Shown here piece after piece: positions 43,601-52,791 of a stretch of 64,000 bases of DNA (position 1 is its first letter; every line of letters begins with the position of its first letter). The stretch covers positions 992,001 to 1,056,000 of the forward strand of contig NZ_PJMU01000001.1 of the NCBI RefSeq assembly GCF_002846395.1, given 5' to 3'. Source of the stretch: Pontibacter ramchanderi (GTDB lineage: Bacteria; Bacteroidota; Bacteroidia; Cytophagales; Hymenobacteraceae). The translations under genes and the position numbers were made by a program. The notes under the pieces were generated by a model. It made no database searches. It saw nothing but the letters and a program-made list of their open reading frames with translations, and was not told where the DNA came from.

Positions 43601-45482
43601 ATACTTTGGTGCAGACCGCTGCTATTACTGTACTATTGAAGGAGACCACTCTATCATCAGGCGTGATGCCAGAAAAGAAGGATTGCCAACAGTTGCTGGA
43701 ACATACCCGTTAGGCAGTTTTGCGATCTTTAGAAAAGTGATTGACGATGCTGTCCCCTTCGTTGTTCACAATGCTGCCGATTCTAACATATTGGATGATG
43801 AACTGCGGCAGCTATGCCTTCAACTGCAGGTGATATCTTTCATAGATGTACCGGTGATTAAGAATGGAAATGCCGTTGGGATTCTGTGTGTGGTGAAGTC
43901 CACACCAAGGCAGTGGACCCAATCAGAAATAAGTATTGCCGTAGAAACGGCCGAACGTACCTGGGCTGCCGTTGAAAGAGCGAAAGCAGAAGAGGCCCTG
44001 GCCAGGTCCGAAGAGAAATACCGTACCTTGTTCAATTCGATTGACGAAGGCTATTGCATTATCCAGATGATCTACGATGAGGCAGGCAAGGCCGTCGACT
44101 TCAGGTACCTGCAGGTAAACCAGGCTTTTGAGCGTAACAACGGCCTGTACGACGCCCAGGGTAGGACCATCCGCGAGTTGGCGCCTGACATTGAACCGAA
44201 GTGGATGGAGATATACAACCAGGTAGCTCAAACGGGAGTGCCGCTTCGCTTTGAGGAGTCTTCCCAGGCACTGCACCGCATCTTCTCACTCTACGCTTTC
44301 CGGATCGGTGACCCTGCCGAACACAAAGTAGCTGTTATTTTCACGGATATTACACTGCGCAAACAGGCTGAACAACAACTGCATCACCTGAATTTGACGT
44401 TGGAGCAGCAGGTGGCCGAAAGAACACGGGAGCTTAACGAGAGCAAACTTTTCGCCGAGCAAATCACGGAGGCCACCCCTGACTTTATCATGATCTTCAA
44501 CCTTGGTACAAATAAAGTCGATTTTGTGAACCAGAGCCCCTACTCCGGCAACAACGACCGTTACCACCAGACACTCCAAATTGGCTACAAGCAACTGATG
44601 AGCCGATCCCATCCGGAGGACCGGAGAAAGTTACAGGAGTACATCAACAAGTTCAGAACAGCCTCCGACCAGGAAGCCCATACCCTGGAATACCGCGTGA
44701 CCGATCAGGGCAAAACCATCTGGTACCGGAGCCGTGGCAAGGTGTTCAGTCGTGATAAGTCAGGCAAGCCAACCCATTTCATCAGCGTGGTGCAGGACAT
44801 TAACGACCTGAAAGAGCTGGAGCAGGAAAACCTGCAGATGCGCCTTGAGCAGCAAAGAACCAACTTATTGGCGATACTCGACGCACAGGAGGAAGAGCGA
44901 AGAAGGATATCGGAAGGGTTGCACAATGGCGTTGGGCAGATCCTGTATACAGCGAAGCTGCACCTAAGCCACTACCTCACCCAAAAGCCCAAAAAAGCCA
45001 ACTCAGAAGCTCCTATTCGTCAGGTGGATCAGATACTCGATGAGGCCATCAGGCAGACAAGGGGCTTGTCGCACCAACTCGCCCCTGCCCTGCTGGAACA
45101 GTTCGGGCTGGAGACCGCTTTTAAGGAAATCGGGAATATGCTCAGCACCCCTACGCTGCAGATACAATGCCTGGTATACAACTTACCGAAGAAACTGGAC
45201 CAACACCTCCAAATTGTGGTGTACCGCGTTGCCCAGGAAATGGCCAACAACATCATCCGTCACGCAAATGCCACCGAGGCCAGCCTGCTGCTCCGAGCAC
45301 AGCGCCAGCGCCTTATACTTATTGCCGAGGACAATGGACGTGGTTTCGACTCTTCGGTTTCTCATACAAAAGGGATCGGGCTTAGCTCCATCAAAAACCG
45401 GGTGGAACTGCTGAACGGTACTTTCAGCACCAGTACCGCTCCCGAACAGGGCACACAGGTAAAAATTACCTTGCCGCTTTAG
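40662..45482 (+). CDS. Giant cytosolic multi-PAS/GAF sensor histidine kinase (HisKA_3 type)
   Basis: The 1606-residue protein has no membrane helix. In order I read PAS-like domains at about 10-130, 150-265, 280-395, 405-520 and 535-655, a GAF domain at 665-820, PAS 825-940, GAF 950-1110, PAS 1120-1240 and PAS 1265-1390. The kinase core follows: HisKA_3 dimerisation helix with EEERRRISEGLHNGVGQ (phosphoacceptor His1421) and a HATPase (EMANNIIRHANA N-box, DNGRGFD, GIGLSSIKNR). PAS boundaries often end in ITERKKAE. It senses small molecules or redox state and phosphorylates a NarL-type regulator, probably the one at 45944-46600. Confidence 0.94.
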   Translation: MTSSFNLPQVVIQAFEKVPDLYLILSPELQVLTASDAYLAATHTIRRNITGKSITQMLSESAPGMEADAIRQLVCSLQKVLRTRQPHRLQLQQYYMPAPTNTGCCLKGYRTILNTPVLDDKGLVLYIIHKLEDATEKVKTVPEPVQSHQLLQTTIDSSLDMIQVFEAVRNESGEIIDFRWILNNRTSEEIYGDVLGKNLLEQNPGVVGVGIFDTFKRVVETGIPDQSERHYVHEQFDGWFYQSTVKLGDGVATTTRNITKRKQAEQELRTTKESLQAFQEQLQMVLANTASSIMLLRPIPDETDTIYDFEYLYANDQLLKSVNRSALVGRRFAEEFPGVKRTELFQYYIQVATEGGTWSGETHIDFDGFDVWAQVYATRVKENLLVTYYGITERKKAEEALVQSKELIQTVFDVSLNPIAYHKAVRDASGKIADFEFQLVNKAASKYAVSDHSGKRYSEALPVIRDTIIFKKYCEVVETGRKLDNEVQINLKGKDLWFHLQGVKMDDGLVATAVDITERKKSEQEILRLKDEVAQKATDKYQALFNTMDEGLSVIEMIYDADGKPVDLRLLEVNPAYEKITGLKNVAGKLGSEIVPSDQYWLDAYDSVVKTGKSLRYENYHAGARQWYRTHTSRIGGPGSHVIANLFEDITERKQRDLQQEFLLKFSDNLRNLSDEKAIEETGLRMLAEFLKLDRAYVFVLYPVDDRAVVRAEYRKDSLSSMLGEVRMSDFPETIRQIEDKTIVFNDIDNDVRLSDLKRTSLHAANLQAFICARVRKGEKNVIWSLAGATVTPRVWTKEEVELIEVVAERIWVTAERAKTEEALRKSEERHRTLFDSVDEGVCLFERIPNRTDGLRDYRYIAMNPTMQAMFSIPDLSGQSIRDNFPNEAEDWYDDYDRVLETGESMRAEHESGPQGMALEMFVTRVDDGSGKRLLAVMKDVTERKQRERQQDYLLKLNDTLRSADAAIEIEEKVTAVAMEYFGADRCYYCTIEGDHSIIRRDARKEGLPTVAGTYPLGSFAIFRKVIDDAVPFVVHNAADSNILDDELRQLCLQLQVISFIDVPVIKNGNAVGILCVVKSTPRQWTQSEISIAVETAERTWAAVERAKAEEALARSEEKYRTLFNSIDEGYCIIQMIYDEAGKAVDFRYLQVNQAFERNNGLYDAQGRTIRELAPDIEPKWMEIYNQVAQTGVPLRFEESSQALHRIFSLYAFRIGDPAEHKVAVIFTDITLRKQAEQQLHHLNLTLEQQVAERTRELNESKLFAEQITEATPDFIMIFNLGTNKVDFVNQSPYSGNNDRYHQTLQIGYKQLMSRSHPEDRRKLQEYINKFRTASDQEAHTLEYRVTDQGKTIWYRSRGKVFSRDKSGKPTHFISVVQDINDLKELEQENLQMRLEQQRTNLLAILDAQEEERRRISEGLHNGVGQILYTAKLHLSHYLTQKPKKANSEAPIRQVDQILDEAIRQTRGLSHQLAPALLEQFGLETAFKEIGNMLSTPTLQIQCLVYNLPKKLDQHLQIVVYRVAQEMANNIIRHANATEASLLLRAQRQRLILIAEDNGRGFDSSVSHTKGIGLSSIKNRVELLNGTFSTSTAPEQGTQVKITLPL

Positions 45483-45628
45483 CACCTATATTTAGGTGGA
45501 AATGGTAAAATACGTAGTCCATTTTTTTGAGTAATAGTACTGAAGGAGGAAAAAAAATACATTCTGATATTAGTATCCGGTCTATACCCACCGGAAAAGG
45601 GCAAATAACCTGTTCTTATTACTAACCA

Positions 45629-45907
45629 ATGGATAGCGATGTATTGAAAATACTTTTGGAGCATGAGGAGAAGGTCAGACAGAACATCGGTGTCACCTTT
45701 AGTATCCGTCTGAACGGGAAAGGCATGCTGTTGCAGGAAGGTGAGCAGGGCGCTGAAACCGAAGTGGTACTGCCGCATGATCTGCACCAAACCCTGATGA
45801 CCTTTTTCAACAGCAATGAGTGTGTCTCTTATCGGTCCAGTAACTACAACATGCTCAAAAGCCTGCTGAGTGCACATGCTTGCCTGAACAGAATGAAAAA
45901 CAAGTGA
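45629..45907 (+). CDS. Hypothetical small protein after the histidine kinase
   Basis: This 92-residue protein (MDSDVLKILLEHEEKVRQN) is acidic and helix-rich at the start, then has a strand-like segment (GVTFSIRLNGKGMLLQEGE). No family is recognised. The opposite strand has a 132-codon open frame over the same DNA, but the plus-strand product has more natural composition. It lies between the kinase and its probable response regulator, which suggests but does not prove a role in that signalling pair. Confidence 0.6.
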   Translation: MDSDVLKILLEHEEKVRQNIGVTFSIRLNGKGMLLQEGEQGAETEVVLPHDLHQTLMTFFNSNECVSYRSSNYNMLKSLLSAHACLNRMKNK

Positions 45908-45943
45908 CAGAAAAGAGGCATCAGCTATACCTGACCGCTGGTG

Positions 45944-46600
45944 CTAGATGATGCCGTTCTCGACCGCGTATTTGATCAGGTTAGCCGTGTTTTTGGCCTG
46001 TGTCTTCTCCAGTATGTTCTGGCGGTGCGTTTCGATGGTGCGTCGGCTGGTGAAGAGCTTATCGGCAATTTCCATATTGGTATAGCCTTCTGCCACAAGA
46101 GCCAGTACTTCCACTTCCCGCTTCGACAAGCCTTTGTCATTGGCCGGTTTCTGGAAACGGTGCTCCTCTTTCATTTTCGATTGCTCCAGCAACTCAATGG
46201 ACAGGTTTCCGCTGATGTAGCGTGTGCCACTGTCCACTAGTTTAATGGCAGCGCTCAACTCATTGCTGTTGGCGGTTTTGGGCAGGTAGCCGGCCGCTCC
46301 ACAGTCAAGCATCTTCTGCACGAAAGGCATGTTACTGTGCATCGAAAGGGCAATCACTTTTGTATCCGGAAAGTTGCTGCGAATCTGGGCCGTCGCCTCA
46401 AAGCCGTCCATCACAGGCATGTTCACATCCATCAGCACAATATCCGCGTGCCTGTTTGCCAGCATGTCCAGCACTTCGCGCCCGTTTTCAGCTTCTCCCA
46501 CTATTTCCAGATCCGTATCTTTTTCCAAAAGTGCTTTGAGTCCCTGGCGCAGCACAACATGATCTTCCGCAATAATCAAACTTATTTTCTCTGCTAACAT
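45944..46600 (-). CDS. NarL/FixJ family response regulator
   Basis: The 218-residue protein has a receiver domain (residues 5-125; acidic pocket EDH near 12, phosphoacceptor Asp58 in IVLMDVNMP, Ser in VIALSMHS) and a C-terminal LuxR-type helix-turn-helix (LSKREVEVLALVAEGYTNMEIADKLFTS, about 150-210). Such regulators are partners of HisKA_3 kinases, and one is encoded about 460 bases away on the opposite strand. It is divergent from purL. Confidence 0.95.
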   Translation of the reverse strand: MLAEKISLIIAEDHVVLRQGLKALLEKDTDLEIVGEAENGREVLDMLANRHADIVLMDVNMPVMDGFEATAQIRSNFPDTKVIALSMHSNMPFVQKMLDCGAAGYLPKTANSNELSAAIKLVDSGTRYISGNLSIELLEQSKMKEEHRFQKPANDKGLSKREVEVLALVAEGYTNMEIADKLFTSRRTIETHRQNILEKTQAKNTANLIKYAVENGII

Positions 46601-46761
46601 AGGTATAGCTATTCATAAAGGCTGTCTACGCAGCCAATCTAGTATACGCAATCCGCACTCAAACGACTTGCCGGCATGCAGCAGCTTTTAGAATGGAGCG
46701 CTGGCCTCTGCAAGTAGAAATGTTTTAACTATTGAAGCAAGCATATCAAACAGAATAACCC

Positions 46762-46769
46762 TACATTTG
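46762..46769 (+). promoter_or_regulatory. -7 box of the purL promoter
   Basis: TACATTTG matches TAnnTTTG exactly, 20 bases before the purL ATG. A -33 TTG at standard spacing is not evident. Confidence 0.65.
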
Positions 46770-46789
46770 TGTATTGAAAAAAAATAAGC

Positions 46790-49700
46790 ATGCTTCACTT
46801 CTTTTTTAGTCAACCTGACACAGTTTACGCCCTGCAAGCAAAGGGAGAACTTAACGCCACTGACATCCAAAAGTTGGAATGGCTATTCGGCAACGCCACT
46901 CGAAAACAGGAAACTGCGCTGAGTGGCTTTTTTGTTGGACCACGCGCAGCCATGGTGACGCCCTGGAGCACCAATGCCGTGGAGATCACCCAGAACATGG
47001 GCATCGAAGGCATCATCCGCATCGAGGAGTTCAAGATCGTAGCCGAGGATTTCACGGATTTCGACCCGATGCTTTCGCAGAAGTACAACGGCCTGAACCA
47101 GGAGATCTATACCATCAACATCCAGCCGGAGCCGGTGCAGCCTGTAACGGATATTGCAGCTTACAACAAGCAGGAAGGCCTTTCGCTGAGCGAGGAGGAA
47201 GTAGACTACCTGAACCAGCTTTCCGAACGACTGGGTCGACCGCTCACCGACTCGGAAGTGTTTGGTTTCTCGCAGGTGAACTCGGAGCACTGCCGCCACA
47301 AGATCTTCAACGGCAAGTTCGTGATCGATGGCCAGGAGAAAGAGAGCTCGCTTTTCAAACTGATCCGCAAGACATCCGAAACCAACCCGAACGATATCGT
47401 TTCGGCTTACAAGGACAACGTGGCCTTTATAAAAGGGCCAGTGGTGCAGCAGTTCGCCCCGAAACGTGCCGATGTGCCGGACTATTACCAGGTGAGCGAT
47501 TTCGAGTCGGTGATCTCCATCAAAGCAGAAACGCACAACTTCCCGACTACGGTAGAGCCTTTCAACGGCGCCGCCACCGGTTCGGGTGGTGAGATCCGCG
47601 ACCGACTGGCCGGTGGTCAGGGAGCGCTGCCATTAGCTGGAACAGCTGTGTATATGACCGCATTGTCGCGTCTCGAAAAAGACCGTCCCTGGGAACGAGC
47701 CACGCAGGAGCGCCCTTGGTTATACCAGACGCCAATGGACATCCTGATCAAAGCCTCAAACGGTGCTACCGACTTCGGTAACAAATTCGGGCAGCCGCTT
47801 ATCACGGGCTCCGTGCTGACTTTTGAGCATGACGAAAAAGCCGATGAACTGGAGTCGCCACGCAAGCTGGGCTATGACAAGGTGATCATGCTGGCTGGTG
47901 GCGTGGGCTATGGCAAAGCGAGCCAGGCGCAGAAAGGACATCCGAAAACAGGCGATAAGATTGTGATCCTGGGCGGCGAGAACTACCGTATCGGTATGGG
48001 CGGTGCCGCTGTATCGTCTGCCGACACCGGCGAGCACGGCTCAGGTATAGAACTGAACGCCATCCAGCGCTCTAACCCCGAAATGCAGAAACGCGCCGCC
48101 AACGCCATCCGTGGCATGGTGGAGAGCGAGCACAACCCGATTGTTTCCATCCATGACCACGGTGCCGGCGGTCACCTGAACTGCCTCTCGGAACTGGTGG
48201 AAGAAACAGGCGGCAAAATCGACCTGGACAAACTGCCGGTGGGCGACCCTACCCTGTCGGCCAAAGAGATCATCGGCAACGAGTCGCAGGAGCGAATGGG
48301 CCTGGTGATCGGTGAAAAAGACATTGAGACACTTCAGAAAATAGCCGAGCGCGAGCGTGCCCCGATGTACACCGTGGGCGACGTGACCGGCGACCACCGC
48401 TTCACGTTCCAGTCGTCTACCACAGGTGAAAAACCGATGGACCTGGAGCTGAGCGACATGTTTGGCAGCTCACCGAAAATGGTGATGACCGACCAGACTG
48501 TGGAAAGAAATTACCAGCCGGTAAGCTACGACAAAAACCAACTCTACACCTACCTCGAGCAGGTGCTGCAACTGGAGGCCGTAGCTTGCAAAGACTGGCT
48601 CACGAACAAAGTGGACCGCTGCGTGGGTGGCCGTGTGGCCAAGCAGCAATGCGCCGGCCCGCTGCAACTGCCGCTGAATAACTGCGGTGTGATGGCGCTC
48701 GATTTTCAAGGTATAGAAGGTATAGCAACTTCCATTGGCCACTCTCCTATTTCTGCCCTGATCGATCCCGCAGCCGGTAGCCGCAATGCTATCGGCGAGT
48801 CACTATCCAACATTGTATGGGCACCGCTGAAAGATGGCTTGAAGAGCGTTTCGCTTTCGGCCAACTGGATGTGGGCTTCGAAAAACGAAGGCGAAGATGC
48901 GCGTCTGTACAAAGCCGTGGAAGCCTGCTCGGAGTTTGCCATTACCCTGGGTATCAACATCCCGACGGGCAAGGATTCGCTTTCCATGAAGCAGAAGTAT
49001 AAAGACGAAGACGTGATCGCACCGGGCACTGTGATAATTTCAGCAGCCGGTAACTGCAGCAACGTGCGCCAGGTGGTGGAGCCAGTGTTGCAGCACAATG
49101 GCGGCAACATCTACTACATCAACCTGTCGAACGACGCCTTCAAACTGGGGGGGTCCTCTTTTGCGCAGATTGTGAACAAGATCGGAAACGAGACACCAGA
49201 TATCACGGATGCAGCCTTGTTCGGCAATGCCTTTAACACACTGCAGCAGCTGATCAAAGAAGATAAGATCGAAGCCGGTCACGACATTGGCAGCGGCGGC
49301 CTGATCACAACGCTGCTCGAAATGTGCTTTGCCGACAACAACCTGGGCGCCAGCATCGACCTGACATCTCTTGGTGAAGAAGACAGCGTGAAAGTGCTTT
49401 TTGCCGAGAACATCGGCGTGGTGTTCCAGGCTTCAGCTGAGGTGGAGGCTACGCTAGAAGCGAACAAGGTTCCTTTCCACAAAATCGGTACAGCAACTGC
49501 TTCTGCTACGTTGGAACTGAAGAACGGAAACGATGCCTATACCTTCGACATCGCCCAACTGCGCGATACCTGGTTCAAAACATCTTACCTGCTCGATATC
49601 AAGCAAAGCGGTCCGCACAGTGCCCGTGAGCGTTTCGAGAACTACAAGAAGCACGAGCTGAACTATACCTTCCCGGCGAACTTCGACGGCAAAAAACCGG

Positions 49701-50473
49701 TGATCGACAGCACGAAGCCACGCATCAAGGCGGCGATCATCCGTGAGAAAGGAAGCAACTCGGAGCGTGAAATGGCCAATGCCATGTACCTGGCCGGCTT
49801 CGATGTGAAAGATGTGCACATGACGGACCTGATCTCGGGAAGAGAAACGCTGGAGGATATCCGCTTCATTGGAGCTGTGGGAGGCTTCTCCAACTCCGAC
49901 GTGCTGGGCTCTGCCAAAGGCTGGGCCGGTGCCTTTATGTATAATGAGAAAGCGAAGAATGCCATTGAGAACTTCTTCAAGCGCGAAGACACTTTATCTG
50001 TAGGTATATGCAACGGCTGCCAGCTCTTTGTGGAGCTTGGCTTCATCACAATGGGGCACGACCAGAAGGCGCGCATGCTGCACAACGTGAGCCAGAAGCA
50101 CGAGAGTATCTTCACCTCGCTCACCATCCAGGAAAACAAATCGGTGATGCTCTCCAGCCTGGCGGGCAGCACGCTGGGTGTTTGGGTATCGCATGGCGAG
50201 GGCCGCTTCAGTCTGCCGCACACCGAGGACAAGTACCAGATCGTTTCGAAGTACGCTTACGAGACGTATCCTGCCTGCCCGAACGGCTCTGACTACAACA
50301 CCGCCATGATCTGCGACGAAACAGGTCGCCACCTGGTGATGATGCCGCACATCGAGCGTTCGCTCCTGCAGTGGCAGTGGGCGCACTACCCGAAAGGCCG
50401 TCACGATGAAGTATCGCCCTGGATAGAAGCTTTCGTGAACGCCAGAAAATGGCTGGAAGCGAATGGTAACTAA
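46790..50473 (+). CDS. purL: Phosphoribosylformylglycinamidine synthase, large single-chain form
   Basis: The 1227-residue protein is the long one-chain FGAM synthase of purine synthesis, which converts FGAR, glutamine and ATP to FGAM. In order: an N-terminal PurS-like domain (1-140), the linker, two AIRS-type ATP-binding halves (about 170-960; VNSEHCRHKIFNG, and AETHNFPTTVEPFNGAATGSGG-type loop broken here into ETHNFPTTV and GAATGSGGEIRD), and a C-terminal class I glutamine amidotransferase (about 1000-1227) with GICNGCQLF, whose first Cys (residue 1074) is the nucleophile. Length is slightly below that of the E. coli enzyme. It has its own promoter and terminator. Confidence 0.97.
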   Translation: MLHFFFSQPDTVYALQAKGELNATDIQKLEWLFGNATRKQETALSGFFVGPRAAMVTPWSTNAVEITQNMGIEGIIRIEEFKIVAEDFTDFDPMLSQKYNGLNQEIYTINIQPEPVQPVTDIAAYNKQEGLSLSEEEVDYLNQLSERLGRPLTDSEVFGFSQVNSEHCRHKIFNGKFVIDGQEKESSLFKLIRKTSETNPNDIVSAYKDNVAFIKGPVVQQFAPKRADVPDYYQVSDFESVISIKAETHNFPTTVEPFNGAATGSGGEIRDRLAGGQGALPLAGTAVYMTALSRLEKDRPWERATQERPWLYQTPMDILIKASNGATDFGNKFGQPLITGSVLTFEHDEKADELESPRKLGYDKVIMLAGGVGYGKASQAQKGHPKTGDKIVILGGENYRIGMGGAAVSSADTGEHGSGIELNAIQRSNPEMQKRAANAIRGMVESEHNPIVSIHDHGAGGHLNCLSELVEETGGKIDLDKLPVGDPTLSAKEIIGNESQERMGLVIGEKDIETLQKIAERERAPMYTVGDVTGDHRFTFQSSTTGEKPMDLELSDMFGSSPKMVMTDQTVERNYQPVSYDKNQLYTYLEQVLQLEAVACKDWLTNKVDRCVGGRVAKQQCAGPLQLPLNNCGVMALDFQGIEGIATSIGHSPISALIDPAAGSRNAIGESLSNIVWAPLKDGLKSVSLSANWMWASKNEGEDARLYKAVEACSEFAITLGINIPTGKDSLSMKQKYKDEDVIAPGTVIISAAGNCSNVRQVVEPVLQHNGGNIYYINLSNDAFKLGGSSFAQIVNKIGNETPDITDAALFGNAFNTLQQLIKEDKIEAGHDIGSGGLITTLLEMCFADNNLGASIDLTSLGEEDSVKVLFAENIGVVFQASAEVEATLEANKVPFHKIGTATASATLELKNGNDAYTFDIAQLRDTWFKTSYLLDIKQSGPHSARERFENYKKHELNYTFPANFDGKKPVIDSTKPRIKAAIIREKGSNSEREMANAMYLAGFDVKDVHMTDLISGRETLEDIRFIGAVGGFSNSDVLGSAKGWAGAFMYNEKAKNAIENFFKREDTLSVGICNGCQLFVELGFITMGHDQKARMLHNVSQKHESIFTSLTIQENKSVMLSSLAGSTLGVWVSHGEGRFSLPHTEDKYQIVSKYAYETYPACPNGSDYNTAMICDETGRHLVMMPHIERSLLQWQWAHYPKGRHDEVSPWIEAFVNARKWLEANGN

Positions 50474-50500
50474 AAGCTAGGTATAACAGTCCTAATAAAC

Positions 50501-50538
50501 AAGAAAGGCGCTCCGGAATTGACCGGAGCGCCTTTCTT
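50501..50538. terminator. Terminator after purL
   Basis: AAGAAAGGCGCTCCGG (50501-50516) pairs perfectly with CCGGAGCGCCTTTCTT (50523-50538), loop AATTGA. A and T runs on both sides make it usable in both directions. Confidence 0.92.
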
Positions 50539-50640
50539 GATTTTGTAGCTGTTCGTCAGTCGGGCTATTTATTCTACCTCTCAGTTACCCTATCAAGCAG
50601 AAGTATTCTCAGGTATAGGACCTTTTCATTCTGCAGATTC

Positions 50641-50751
50641 TCCCCTTGAGGGGAGCGCAGAGGTGTGTTTTACATCTGTGAGGATTTCCCAGTATATCCA
50701 ACCATTGCATCTTAGCACCGAACCTACATCCCTATAATCCCCTCAAGGGGA
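50641..50751. repeat. REPIN/MITE-like 111-bp element, copy 2
   Basis: It begins with TCCCCTTGAGGGGA (50641-50654) and ends with TCCCCTCAAGGGGA (50738-50751). Its reverse complement aligns end to end with the copy at 14834-14944: TTATAGGG.TGT at one end, CCTCTGCGC at the other, and TTCGGT at the same internal offset. The middle is poorly conserved. The 16-base outer inverted repeat seen around copy 1 is absent here. It lies in the spacer between purL and the convergent LytTR regulator; nothing else is seen in 50539-50859. Confidence 0.85.
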
Positions 50752-50859
50752 TAATTTCAGAGAGTGAAACCAATATACTTAAATTTGAGTGCTTCCAAGA
50801 GTATATCGGCCCCGCCCTCAAATGAAGCTATCAAAACGACACCACCCCAGGTATAGCAA

Positions 50860-51537
50860 TCAAATCCCCTGCAACTGCTGCATATATGAGGCGCCGACAG
50901 GTACTTCGTTTCCTTTGATGCACACCTGGTGACGCTCTATTTTGTCGATCTGCTTTTTGGAGACGATGTAGGAACGGTGCACCCGCACAAAGCTGTCCGC
51001 AGGTAGCTGCTCGCTCAGTTCCTGTATCGTCATGCGCGAGAGCAGTTTTCTGCCATCTGCCAGCACAAAGGTCACGTAATTGCCTGCCGCCTCCAGGTAC
51101 AGGATTTCGTCGTAGTATACCTTCACCTGCTCGTAACCGGTCTTCAGAAACAGGTAATCTTTTACAGGCGCTGTTGTGCCGCGCAGTTGCAGCAGTTCCT
51201 GGGCCTTGTTGCAGGCTTTAATAAACCTTGGCAGCGAGAAAGGCTTTAGCAGGTAATCGACCGCATCCAGCTCAAAACTGGTCACGGCATGCTCCGAATA
51301 GGCCGTCGTGAAGATGACCATCGGCTTTTTCTGCAGGCTCGTCACGAACTCCAGCCCGGAGATGTCCGGCATCTTGATGTCGAGAAACAGCAGGTCGACC
51401 GACTCGTTTTGCAGGAACTCCAGGGCTTTAAAGGCATCCGTAAAACAACCTACCAGTTCCAGAAAGGGCACCTTGGCAGCATGGGCCCGCACTACTTCCA
51501 GGGCCATCGGTTCGTCGTCTATTGCTATTGCGCGCAT
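50860..51537 (-). CDS. LytTR family response regulator
   Basis: The 225-residue protein has a receiver domain (1-120; IDDEP at 6-10, phosphoacceptor Asp53 in LLFLDIKMPDI, Thr/Ser in VIFTTAYSEH, Lys in LKPFSLPRF) and a C-terminal LytTR DNA-binding domain (about 130-225; LYLEAAGNYVTFVLADGRK, FVRVHRSYIVSKKQI). The ATG at 51537 begins the first strand (MRAIAIDDEP), so it is chosen over one seven codons upstream. Its partner is very likely the LytS-type kinase at 52837-54354, from which it is separated by a serine hydrolase gene. Confidence 0.94.
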   Translation of the reverse strand: MRAIAIDDEPMALEVVRAHAAKVPFLELVGCFTDAFKALEFLQNESVDLLFLDIKMPDISGLEFVTSLQKKPMVIFTTAYSEHAVTSFELDAVDYLLKPFSLPRFIKACNKAQELLQLRGTTAPVKDYLFLKTGYEQVKVYYDEILYLEAAGNYVTFVLADGRKLLSRMTIQELSEQLPADSFVRVHRSYIVSKKQIDKIERHQVCIKGNEVPVGASYMQQLQGI

Positions 51538-51729
51538 ACCAGTTCTTTTTAAGTTCAACCACTTTAGGGTTCCTCAATAATACCTCTATTTCTGTTAAAA
51601 AAAGCACTGTAAAAGCCAGGAAGTGAAGCAACATCCAATTTTAGGCTTATGTCCAGAACCTGATCAGCAGCGCCTTGTTACTGCCGGTATAAACTTGCGG
51701 ACGCTCATGCAAAATCTGCTGCACGCCTG

Positions 51730-52791
51730 CTAGTTCCCAGCTTCCAGATTTGGTAAATCATATTCCTTATTTAACAGAATATGAAAGATCCCCATCACGA
51801 TCTCTTTATATGGATAATCTACCCCATTGAAGGTATATGCAAAAGTCATGTCTTGTTTAGGCATATACACCACAAGAGATTTAAAGGCGTCCATACCTCC
51901 CATGTGGCCAATCATTTTTTCTTCCTGTAAAACAGGAATAGGGTACATGCCTATGCCAGGCTCTTTCTTCATAAGCGCAAGGGAATTTTCGGATACCAGC
52001 TTTCCATCAAAAAGTCCGTTCATAAACTTATTCAGGTCTTCTGGAGTCGAGATGATCCCTGCCGCTCCACGGGGAATGCTTAAGTCAATATGAATAGGTT
52101 TTTCCCATACGCCAGCCTTCTTTTCGTAGGAGCTTGACACAAATTTTTTAGGGTTACTTTCCCCGTAATAAGTATTTTTTAGCTGAAGAGGTTTAATGAT
52201 CCGCTTTTCCAGAATTTTAGCGAAAACCTTCTTTTCAATGTCCTCCAGAATGAGAGATAGAATGATGTAGTTCGTATTGGAATAGTCCCGTTTTTCGCCA
52301 GGGGAGAACACACTGCCGTTTTCTTTGATTTTGGTTAACAATTCTTCCTTGCTTCTCTTTTCTACCATCCACTCGTTGAAATTCGGGGATTTTATAATAT
52401 CAAAAATGCCACTCTGATGTTGCAGGAGATGCTGTATGGTTATCTGATCTGCGTTCGGTAATTCGGGATACAACGTCGACAGTTTGGTATCTAACGATAA
52501 TTTGCCCTCTTCTATCAATTGCATGACAAGCGTGGCAGTAAACATTTTGGAAACAGAACCAGTCCTGTATGGCGTAGTAGCCGTTGCTTTCACCTTTTTA
52601 TCGACATCAGCGTAGCCAATTGATTTTTGATAGACGCTTTCGCCCTTGTGATAGACTGATAGACTGCCCATGGCTTTATCATGTTTTTCCAGCAAGGAAA
52701 ACAAGCTGTCCAATTTTGCTGTCTGAAATTTCTGAGCTGTTACGCTTGTCACGACAAAGAAAAAACCGAAAAAGAACAATGCTATTTTCAT
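51730..52791 (-). CDS. Secreted serine hydrolase, beta-lactamase/PBP class C family
   Basis: This 353-residue protein has a signal peptide (KIALFFFGFFFVVTSVTAQ, 20 residues) and the class C beta-lactamase/DD-peptidase fold motifs: S79-V-S-K82 (SxxK), Y170-S-N172 (YxN) and HMGG in the place of the KTG triad. It may be an esterase, peptidase or amidase of the periplasm. Base composition is more AT-rich than both flanking genes, which encode the two halves of one two-component system. This suggests it was inserted between them. It is read in the same direction, 45 bases after the kinase gene. Confidence 0.9.
   Translation of the reverse strand: MKIALFFFGFFFVVTSVTAQKFQTAKLDSLFSLLEKHDKAMGSLSVYHKGESVYQKSIGYADVDKKVKATATTPYRTGSVSKMFTATLVMQLIEEGKLSLDTKLSTLYPELPNADQITIQHLLQHQSGIFDIIKSPNFNEWMVEKRSKEELLTKIKENGSVFSPGEKRDYSNTNYIILSLILEDIEKKVFAKILEKRIIKPLQLKNTYYGESNPKKFVSSSYEKKAGVWEKPIHIDLSIPRGAAGIISTPEDLNKFMNGLFDGKLVSENSLALMKKEPGIGMYPIPVLQEEKMIGHMGGMDAFKSLVVYMPKQDMTFAYTFNGVDYPYKEIVMGIFHILLNKEYDLPNLEAGN

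Noticed and set aside
45479..45877. A 132-codon minus-strand frame opposite the small gene after the histidine kinase
   Set aside because: It overlaps the end of the kinase gene in antisense, and its composition is less natural than that of the 92-residue plus-strand product.
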